Origin: Pleurotus ostreatus/Saccharomyces cerevisiae fusant
Taxonomy: Eukaryota > Opisthokonta
DNA length: 19,637 nt
Direction of reading: 5' to 3'
NCBI GenBank assembly: GCA_024196135.1
Contig: JAMQCK010000583.1
Location: forward strand, 1 to 19,637
Each line of letters opens with the position of its first letter. Position 1 is the first letter of the stretch. The notes beneath the pieces were generated by a model. That model saw nothing but the letters and a program-made list of their open reading frames with translations, had not been told where the DNA came from and searched no databases. This document shows positions 11,147 to 18,300 of this stretch, piece after piece. The translations under genes and the position numbers were made by a program.

Positions 11147-11205
11147 TCAAACGCGTACTTTTCTGAGAAGGCGAGGAGGGAAGAGTGCACGGCGCCGGTG
11201 AGCAT
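11143..11205 (-). CDS. Upstream ORF of the NAGS gene, 20 codons, stop overlapping the main ATG
   Basis: An ATG at 11205-11203 opens a reading frame of 20 residues (MLTGAVHSSLLAFSEKYAFE). Its TGA at 11145-11143 overlaps the main ATG at 11146-11144 in the form ATGA. If transcribed, such an overlap could couple termination on the leader peptide to initiation on NAGS. The caveat is that a TATA-like element ends only 4 nt upstream of this ATG, so the transcript may begin inside or after the uORF. The peptide does not resemble the arginine attenuator peptide as I know it from Neurospora arg-2 and yeast CPA1, which encode a carbamoyl-phosphate synthetase subunit. Confidence 0.35.
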   Translation of the reverse strand: MLTGAVHSSLLAFSEKYAFE

Positions 11206-11209
11206 GAGG

Positions 11210-11216
11210 TTTTATA
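11210..11216 (-). promoter_or_regulatory. TATA-like element of the NAGS gene
   Basis: TATAAAA reads on the - strand, 64 to 70 bp upstream of the NAGS start codon. Its distance and orientation fit a core promoter. Confidence 0.55.
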
Positions 11217-11232
11217 GCAGGCTGCTGTATGA

Positions 11233-11238
11233 TGACTC
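11233..11238 (+). promoter_or_regulatory. Gcn4/Cpc1-type TGACTC element
   Basis: The sequence ATGACTCTAA contains the TGACTC core recognised by Gcn4/CPC1-type bZIP factors, which drive general amino-acid control in fungi. It lies about 87 bp upstream of the NAGS start and just upstream of the TATA-like element. A second, perfect TGACTCA is at 11641-11647. Factor binding is inferred from the target pathway (arginine synthesis) and the core match. Confidence 0.5.
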
Positions 11239-11274
11239 TAAACGGACAACGCGATCCACGCTCTAGAGTGATCG

Positions 11275-11309
11275 GATAAGATAAGATAATCCGCCAATTA
11301 TCAATTATC
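11275..11309. promoter_or_regulatory. Cluster of five GATA-factor motifs upstream of NAGS
   Basis: GATAAG starts at 11275 and 11280 and GATAAT at 11285, chained so that each shares a base with the next. TTATC (GATAA on the other strand) follows at 11298-11302 and 11305-11309. Five cores in 35 bp, about 130-165 bp before the NAGS start, are well above what a GC-rich region would give by chance. GATA factors of the AreA/Nit2 class control nitrogen metabolism in fungi, which fits an arginine-synthesis gene. Confidence 0.5.
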
Positions 11310-11640
11310 TCCGGCCGGCACCGGCTCATCTTCACCCGTGCGCTGCACCCTCGAGCGGTTCTCAGAGGTTCTCAGTCGCATGTTCAGCATGTTCGAGGGC
11401 AGAATATCCTTGGCGTTGTACCCCACAATCCGCCAAACCGTCCACTCATCGCTCGCCATGAACATGAAGGCCCAGGGCGAGCCCTCCGCGCCCTTCCCCC
11501 GCCAAACGCGAAGAGAAGGCGCCCTGCGCGCTTACTGCCATGAACAGCTGTTGATGCGCAGGTCATGCTGCACCGACATGGACGCGAATAGCCATAATAC
11601 CGCCGCACACCTGCTCAGCTGGCCACTAGCCCACTAGATA

Positions 11641-11647
11641 TGACTCA
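11641..11647 (+). promoter_or_regulatory. Distal TGACTCA (AP-1/Gcn4-type) site
   Basis: This is a perfect palindromic TGACTCA heptamer about 495 bp upstream of the NAGS start. A related ACTCACCCACTGCCGC copy follows about 30 bp on, resembling the ACTCATCCAGTGCCGC that overlaps this site. It may be a second bZIP site or simply part of an imperfect duplication. Confidence 0.3.
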
Positions 11648-12034
11648 CTCATCCAGTGCCGCCACGACTCACCCACTGCCGCTGCGCTGTTGACTGTACT
11701 GACCTCTTCGGCTGCGTGGTTTGAGCCGCTCAAAATCATCGCGAGTGAGGCGACACTTGCGTGAGAAGCGCCATACTTGCAGCGCGCGGACATCACCTTG
11801 CATCGATATTGCTCAGGTCCCAGGCCTACGGCACCCGTGGGTTAATACACCTCACCTCACCTTCGCGGATCGCCCGTGATGAGTGGCGGGATGATCTCCC
11901 TTACGCACAGCAGCAACGGACGTGTAACACAGCCGGGTCATGATAGCATTGGAAAGCAAGATGTCGGGATGGTGTACGAGGGTGTCGCGGTTATTACGGG
12001 GAAGTATACAGCAGAGCAACAGACAGTGAGTGGG

Positions 12035-12085
12035 TGAGTAGCAGGTCGGATGAGTAGCAGGTGGGGAAATACATATAGCAGGTCG
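12035..12085. repeat. Short direct repeats TAGCAGGT(CG)
   Basis: TGAGTAGCAGGT occurs at 12035-12046 and again at 12051-12062, a 16-bp period. TAGCAGGTCG occurs at 12039-12048 and 12076-12085. The repeats lie 50-100 bp past the stop codon of the PD-(D/E)XK-like gene, so they may fall in its 3' UTR. No function is recognised. Confidence 0.45.
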
Positions 12086-12134
12086 TGAGTGGTATTCGCT
12101 TTTGATGGAGATGCAGTCCATATCCGGGGCCGCG

Positions 12135-13745
12135 TTACTTCTTGCTCGACTTGACGTCGACGACGACCTTCGTCTGCAGCGCCTGGAAGCGCAGCCCCGA
12201 CGACCTTCGCCTCCTCGACCCAGCCGAGGACGCCGAACTCGCAGAAATATTCTCCTTCGCCAGCGCGGTCTTGAACCACGTATCGTCCACGCGCCGCCAG
12301 GGCACGTACTTCACCGTCCTTGCTTTCACGCTCTTCGCGAACGCGTCCACGCCCTCCTGCACGAGCGCTTGGAACTCGGTCACCGTCCAGCGATCAATGT
12401 TCTGGATGAGGAAGAAGACCTCGAGGATGTGGGCGGGCTGCTTGAGGTCCCACTCGAAGAACTGGTCCTCATTGGGCGAGCGGCGGCCCTCTTCGGCCTC
12501 GGACAGGGCGTCTTGGCCTGGATAGGGAGCGGAGAAGATGCACTGAGGAAGCAGTAAGCATTGAAGAAGTCTCGCGCGCTCAGTGCGCCTATAACTGACC
12601 AGCTTGCCCTCCTCCATCTGGCACCAGTCCACATGAACACGGACCGTCGCGTTCGCGAATATCAGACCAAAGATAGGCACGTCTATCCCTAGCGAATGAA
12701 GGTGCCGCAACAGCGAAGCCGCGCTCATCCGGTTCTGCCTGTACGCCTCGACCCGGCCCTGGTGCGCGGGCTTCTTGTCCTCCCACACGCTGCTGGCGAA
12801 CTCGAAGCCCGGAGTGTCCGGCGGGGAGTCCACGGGCGTGGCCTGGTAGCGGAAGGAGGAGCGGCGCGTGGCCGTGCCGGTTTTGTGGACGCGTTCAGAC
12901 CTTTTGAGGGATTGGAAGGCGCTGGCAACAAGATAGTGGAGGGAGGGGGAGGCGAAGACGGCGCAGTCGGGCATGACTGTGCGTGTCTTGAGGACGCGTG
13001 CTGAGGCTTGAGAGAGATGTTTAGAGCGGCGCGGCTGGGGCAAACTCAAGGCGCAAGAGGTGCGGTAGGTAGCTTGTTTGATGGCTGGACTTCGAAGGAT
13101 GTCGTAACTGATACTTGTTTAGCAGACGAATGAGTTGAGGGGGGATATATAGCTCACACATTCGCAGCATAGTCCGACTCAGAGTACTTCTGAGTAGACT
13201 TGTTCATGGCCATGAGACGCTCGTGCGCCGAGAACACACCGCAGAGTTGGCGAAATAGAACAGGAAGCAAAGCAAGATCGTCGGGCTCGTCAGGGCGGAA
13301 GAGGCTCGGCGAAGTCTCGTATGCGTCCTTGATGAAAGAAAGGAAGGCAGGCTCGGCGACTACACTGAGGCGTTTGTAGGCCTTGGACTTCTGTGGTCAA
13401 TCTCAGCAATGTAAAGAAGCAGCCATCATCAGGGCACGCGCCTGGTTGACCCACGACAGGGGAATTCTGCCGGAGACATCCATTACGGAGTCGGCATACC
13501 CCATCGACGTCTCGGGGAGCTCAGTATAGGGCACCTGTTCCAGGCCCTGTCCTTGCGTCCACGTCTCAAAGTGCTTCAGATTGCGCGCAATCCTATGGGG
13601 GGATGTCATTCATCTATACATCTTGCGTTTGCACCAGAACGCACTCAGAAGCAGACGGCGCGCGCTGCTGGGACACCGCGACCTTGCGCTTCGTCCCCGC
13701 GCCACTCTTCTGCGGTACATTCGCCGAGGATTCCGTCGAGCTCAT
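12135..13745 (-). CDS. Uncharacterised fungal protein with a PD-(D/E)XK nuclease-like core
   Basis: Exons are 13745-13645, 13592-13442, 13390-13158, 13107-12600 and 12542-12135. Phases agree throughout and give 466 residues. The intron at 13441-13391 appears to be GC-AG (CAG|GCGCGT...CACAG|AAG); the others are GT-AG. I know no assigned function. Residues 20-34 are basic and low in complexity. A helical region (about 85-175) precedes the strand with MPDCAVF (D209). Next comes GFEFASSVWEDKKP (E271-x-K273), then the helix AYRQNRMSAASLLRHLHSL and the strands VPIFGLIFA and TVRVHVDWC. The order alpha, beta with D, beta with ExK, alpha, beta is that of the PD-(D/E)XK phosphodiesterase superfamily. 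The tail is Ser/Arg-rich and ends in Lys (about 432-466). Similar hypothetical proteins are, to my knowledge, numerous in mushroom-forming fungi. Whether it cleaves nucleic acid is unknown; a catalytically dead relative is possible. Confidence 0.8.
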
Positions 13746-13964
13746 CGCCAGATATTCGTGAGGTCGTGAGAAGGTGAGAATAGGTTGAAAATAGATGGGG
13801 GAACCGAGAAAGGTGAAAGGAGGAGATCAAGGTGGCTGCCAAACAACGCGTAAACAACGCGGGGGCTATTTGAAAGGTTACGCGGGGCTATTTCGACGCC
13901 GCTTGCCGAAAGCGGATGCAATGTTCATTGACATCACGCCTTCTAGCGGCCCTTTGACGAACTT
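13746..13964. other. Promoter-side flank of the PD-(D/E)XK-like gene
   Basis: This 219 bp holds the 5' flank of the gene ending at 12135 and perhaps the 3' flank of the small ORF. A direct repeat, AACAACGCG at 13842-13850 and 13853-13861, lies about 100 bp before the start codon. GGGGCTATTT at 13861-13870 recurs as CGGGGCTATTT at 13881-13891. No TATA box was seen. Confidence 0.4.
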
Positions 13965-14156
13965 CTAATCGCGTGGGTCTTTCACGAATCCGAACTTCGC
14001 GAGAGCTTCTGAAAGAGCCCGGTCTTCACACAGGCGCAAGGTTTTTTTCTTCGGTCTGATGGTACTTAGTACTACAGGTATGTACAGGCCCTGGCTCTCT
14101 TCCGTGCTCGACAGGTATCTGAGTGGTTCGTCGTAGATGGGGAAGGGCGTGGCCAT
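13965..14156 (-). CDS. Possible small ORF, 63 residues
   Basis: One uninterrupted frame starts with ATG at 14156-14154 (MATPFPIYDEPLRYLSSTEE) and ends with TAG at 13967-13965. The composition looks protein-like: an acidic N-terminal half, then a basic patch RPKKKTLRLCEDRALSEA that could form a helix. No family is recognised. A GTACAT...CATCAG string inside it could be read as a 30-nt intron, but that is below the usual minimum. It may be a real small protein, a remnant exon or chance; the 430 bp upstream offers no convincing further exon. Confidence 0.3.
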   Translation of the reverse strand: MATPFPIYDEPLRYLSSTEESQGLYIPVVLSTIRPKKKTLRLCEDRALSEALAKFGFVKDPRD

Positions 14157-14585
14157 GGAGCGAGCGGACGATAAATACGTCGATATTCACAAGAAGTAGG
14201 AAGCGGTCAAGATCGAGTCACAAGTGCGACGGTGGTAATACACAGAGCGAGATCTGCGGAATGCGAAGAAGAGACAAGATGAAGCAGAGGACGGACGTGT
14301 ACGAGAGGCCGTCGTAGATGTTGGTACAGAGGTATGGCTGCTCGTACACAGCGGTGCGCACGCCGCTCTGAGGCGGCGTAGCTTCGGCACGACGCAGCTA
14401 GCTGCGCCGTGCGGGCACCGTATAGGGAGCGTCATGGGAAGGAGCGTCGGTCCCGGAGCGGGAGTATTTTGGAAGGAATGGCGTGTTCGCAGTCGGTGCG
14501 TTTCGAGAGAGAATTTGAGGGGACGCAGGTTGGATGGAAGGTCGCATCTCCGGCCGGAGGTGCTCGTCTTTAAGTGTATCGAGAC
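14157..14585. other. Intergenic stretch without recognised features
   Basis: No frame on either strand has family features or consistent splice partners. A local inverted pairing occurs around 14393-14407 (GCAGCTAGCTGC), a 12-bp perfect palindrome at 14394-14405. The right end is the 3' flank of the 58-residue peptide gene. Confidence 0.4.
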
Positions 14586-14877
14586 TTAGACACACATGAT
14601 GTTGCCCATAAAGCAGCCGCGGCGCTGTAGACAAGTCAGCAAGTCGAACCGAATGCATCGTAGCATACAATACTCACGCCACCGCGCAGGCGGGCTGCTT
14701 GCGCTTGCTCCTGAGCGCTTTCAGCCTTCGTAGGGGGGACGAGGGTCATGGTGCGCAGACCGCGCGGCTGCTGCGAAATGACAGGAAGCGGGTTTCCAGC
14801 CCTACAAACACAGGCAAAGGCTATCAGCATCCTTCCCCCACAAGCGAACAAGCTCTAACTCACCTGCTAGGCTTCAT
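14586..14877 (-). CDS. Small spliced gene for a 58-residue peptide with a short Cys-containing tail
   Basis: Exons are 14877-14864, 14801-14678 and 14624-14586. Introns are 62 and 53 nt with good GTGAGT donors, and phases join to one frame ending in TAA. The peptide starts MKPSRAGNPLPVISQQPRGL, continues RTMTLVPPTKAESAQEQAQA and ends ARLRGGRRGCFMGNIMCV. It has a Pro-rich, conserved-looking N-terminal half, an Ala/Gln/Glu helix-like middle and a Gly/Arg hinge before two Cys. An in-frame ATG upstream (MLAAPAAVVCHDMKPSR, at about 14913) would lengthen it by 12 residues. The architecture recalls small fungal proteins with a Cys-rich tail (CYSTM-like), but with far fewer Cys, so I do not assign it. 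It is not a CaaX protein, as Cys is second from the end. Two consistent introns and the pyrimidine-rich region just upstream favour a real, perhaps strongly expressed gene. Confidence 0.6.
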
Positions 14878-14887
14878 GTCATGGCAA

Positions 14888-15045
14888 ACGACAGCGGCGG
14901 GAGCAGCAAGCATAATGAGCGAGGGCGGGTGGGTGGAAGCGAGGGGATGGGGGAAAGTCGCGGGAGGGGAGAACGCGAGGGAAGAGGGGAAAAGCAGGGG
15001 AAGGATGGGGAAAGATGAGTGCAGGAGCGAAGAGAACGAAACTGT
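14888..15045 (-). promoter_or_regulatory. Pyrimidine-rich tract upstream of the small peptide gene
   Basis: On the coding (-) strand, about 130 bp immediately before the peptide gene is dominated by C and T (runs such as TTTTCCCCTCTTCCCTC and CCCATCCCC). Such CT-rich stretches often mark the transcription start region of highly expressed genes in filamentous fungi. No TATA box was found. The remaining bases up to 15377 hold nothing else recognised. Confidence 0.45.
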
Positions 15046-15377
15046 GCTTCTGGAGCTCACATCTGGACTGGACTGTCAGTTCTGCCTCCGCGTTCCCGAT
15101 CCGCTGTGATCTGAATACAGTCAATCAGTTGCCCATAGCAACCACACTGACCACAGTCCGAAGAACGCCAAGGGTGACAACGGGGCCCCACGTCGCGTGC
15201 GCGGGACCTACAAATGTTTATGACGACGTCACCTACCGCTTGAGCGCCTAAGTCTTCGAAGCAAAGTCTGGCGATCGAAAGCTGAGGGCAATCGAAAGCC
15301 GAGGATAGAGCATGTACAGCCAGCATTGCAAGGGGTATCATACAGCGTCCAATTCCCGAAAGCAAGTAGTACGTACA
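15046..15377. other. Intergenic stretch between SEC8 and the small peptide gene
   Basis: This holds the SEC8 3' flank on its right and distal promoter sequence of the peptide gene on its left. GATCGAAAGC and AATCGAAAGC form a short direct repeat (15273-15282 and 15290-15299). No gene was seen on either strand. Confidence 0.4.
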
Positions 15378-18300
15378 TCACGACGACCTCTCCAACTCTA
15401 GACCGTGCAGCTCGATCACGAACATGCTGTAGTTGCGGTCGGTCTTTCCCTTCGTCGAGTCCAAGCCGCACTGGAACTTGAGCATCGTCTCGTACTCGTC
15501 GAAGGTGAAGACGGGCTTTGACCGGATGCTTTCGAGCATGTCCTAAGGTGGCAACAGTCAGTGTTTGGTAGCTTACGCGGATGACAGGGAAACGCACCTG
15601 CGGCGACATGAAGTACAACGCAAAGTACTTCTTCGCACGCTCGAACTCAGTGTTGTACGGATCGTTTGCAATGGTCTTGATCCCTTGCCGGAGGGCGAAC
15701 ATGTTGCGAAGCATTTTCTTGATGCCGAATGCGGTTGGCTGTCGAATGAGGGCAGCCTTCGAGATGATGACATGTTCCATGAGATGTCCAAGGCCGACGA
15801 AGATGAATCTGCCAGGCCGTATATGTTAGACTTTGGCGTGAAAGGTCATCTATCATACGTACTGTCGTTCGTGCTTTGGCAATGCCGTAGATGCAAAGTC
15901 GTCGATCTCGCCCATCTCGATGTTGAGCTCGTTGACGTGCGGGTCTGGCTCGCTAGCTTCATGCTCGAGATGATAGTTGCCCTGATCCTGTCAGTGAAAG
16001 CGATTGTCAGGGCATGGGTCAACTTACTGAGCGCAATGCCGACTCCAGATGGTAGATAGTCCGACAGTGAATATCGACCCGTATGGTGTGCAGGATGAGC
16101 TCTGACAGCTGCTCATACGTCTTGAGCAGCGCATGAAACCGCATGTTCATCTCCTTCGACAAGGGTAGGTGCAGTCCTTCAGCCGGTGGCGGAAGTGTCG
16201 GCAATGATATCGACATCGCGGACAGTGGAGGCTCGAGAGTCATCGTGGTCGGCGATTGGGTGTCGTCGTCATCGGAAGTTGTATTCCAGGAGCCGAGCTG
16301 CGCGGCGAACCAGGACTGCACTGCGTGTCAATGATACCACTAAGGTGAGAGAATGTAAGCACGCACTACACTCCTGTATAGGCTCGCAAGGGAAGCAACT
16401 GTCCTCGTCGATGAAATTAGGTCCTTCGCCGTGATCTCCTTGTCGCACCACTCGAGTTCGACGTTGACTTGCTGGCGGCAGAGTTGTTGCTGTTTCGTGG
16501 CGAGGTTGTCCTATCAGACGTGCGTTAGCCATCCAATTCCGCACCAGCATAGCTCCTTAACGCACTGCCGTCGATTGCAACTCCGTCAGACAAGTGCTCA
16601 TCTCATTTCGTTGCGCCCATTGCGCCGCCAACGCAACCCGCGGCGCCTCACCCTCCGCACCCGGCGTAGACACGAGACTCTGGAACCAGTCGCTACAGCG
16701 TTGGTAGAACTGGATGATGACACCCAGGATCAAGCGCGAGTAGTTCTCGCGGTGGAAGGGTGTAGTTTGCAGCATGACGCAGAGCGAGTTGATGAGTGCC
16801 ATGAGTTGGGTAGCCGACTTGATGAGAGGCTCCGAGCATAAACGCGCGGATGCGGGGTCAGGCTGGAGGGCGTCGGGTCCTGCAATGAGTGAGGATGCGC
16901 GAGCTCACTTAATAAAAACATTTGCATACCATTGACGGCATGCGCGAACAGCTCTGCAACCTTTTCCTCGAGTTGTGGCAAGTAGACCTTAAGCACGAAG
17001 TCATCGAGGACTGTACTCAGGGTGCGCGCCAGTTCCTTCCCTGCAGGCAGGTTGTCCTGCACTCGCTCGAGGTACGCCAGCGTGGGCTGGAACAGAACGC
17101 TGACATGGAAAGCATCCGGATGGATGAGTAAGCGATGGTGCTGACTTGCACCTGCACCCAGCACACGGTCGTCGGCGCCGACAATGGACAGGGCGGCGTG
17201 TACAGTGGACTCCGAGCCCTGTACAAGACCTGGGACGGTATCCTTGAGCACGCGCGTGAGCTCGTCCTCATGGGACTTGAGGATCTTGTTCGTGAGTTTG
17301 GAGTCGATGTCGGCGAATCTGAAGATAGACTATGGCAAGCAGTTAGCACAGCACAGTTGTTAGTGCAATGCGAATTACCTTGCTCTTATCCCGCGTGTTG
17401 AACTTGCTATCACGGAGCATCTCGTTGATCGAAGATATGGGGTTGCGTCCGGACGCCGCGCCTTGCTCTTCGTCGGTGAGATAGTCATGAAGCAGAGTAC
17501 GGATCTGCACGGTCGTCAATCAGCACGAACGGGTTGCAAGAGAAGGCAACAACGCACTTCAGCTTGTATTGAGCTCCAAGCCTCGTTCAGGGGGAAGAGC
17601 GTGCCCGGTTTCGCACCCGACGAGTCCTTGAAGTCTCGACGCTATACAGAGGATCAGCAATCACCACGTACGCGCCTTACATCCTGCTACACTCACCGAC
17701 CCGATCCGGTTCGCCACCTCATACACAACCCGCATTCCCTGACTGACCGCATCCAACTTCGAGTACAGCGTCCAGAAGAAGTCCCGCAACGTATCGTGGT
17801 CCACTTGCTTAGCAGCCGACTCGAGTGCTGCCAGCCTGAGGTGCGCCGCGTTGACCAAACCGCCCTTCAACACAACGCCAGGCGCGCCGCCTGGTCCACC
17901 CACAGCCGCTGGAGCGGCAAACGTGTAGACTGCGTCCGCACGCGCAGGTCCTGCACTGAGTACCTCGCCACGCTTGCCGTATTCGGCCCGGTCGGACACC
18001 TCGTCGAGAGTGGACTCGATGAGCGAGAAGACCTCGCCCTGTACGCGCTGTCCAACAGCGTCGAGCGCACTACCGAGCTTGCCCAGTACTGCGAGGGACT
18101 CAAGAAGCGTCTCCATGTACGCAAAGGAGTCCGCCTCGGGGTTACTGTCTGGTGTGGAGGTAGAGGGAGTGAGTTGGGTGATAGCAGAGATACTGCGCCC
18201 GTGAGACAGGCCGTCGGAGGTCAGTCCAACAGAGCTGAGGTCGTTGGGGTCGTCTGGTGGGTCGTTCGGCTTGATAGCAAGCTGCTGGAGGAAGCGGTGC

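Larger units (their letters stand above)
11147..12134. other. Intergenic region upstream of NAGS
   Basis: Besides the NAGS control elements listed separately, 11310-12134 shows no gene I can support. A 99-codon + strand frame near 11338 begins with GTG and has no family features. Short local duplications occur (TTCTCAGAG and TTCTCAGTC, ATGTTCAGC and ATGTTCGAG near 11358-11398). The right end carries the TAGCAGGT repeats and the 3' flank of the neighbouring gene. Confidence 0.5.

Noticed and set aside
11143..11205. Arginine attenuator peptide
   Set aside because: The uORF is of similar size, but its residues do not resemble that conserved peptide, which belongs to the carbamoyl-phosphate synthetase gene.
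11338..11637. 99-codon + strand frame upstream of NAGS
   Set aside because: It starts with GTG, has no recognised features and contains local tandem duplications.
14050..14085. 30-nt GT...AG string inside the 63-residue ORF
   Set aside because: It is shorter than any plausible spliceosomal intron, and the frame is open without splicing.
14586..14600. CaaX prenylation box on the 58-residue peptide
   Set aside because: The last Cys is the second residue from the end, not the fourth, so it does not fit the motif.
17100..17151. Possible SEC8 intron from GTGCAAG to ATGTCAG
   Set aside because: Removing it breaks the frame. The uninterrupted reading includes HHRLLIHPDAFHVSVLFQPT, which fits the Sec8 family.
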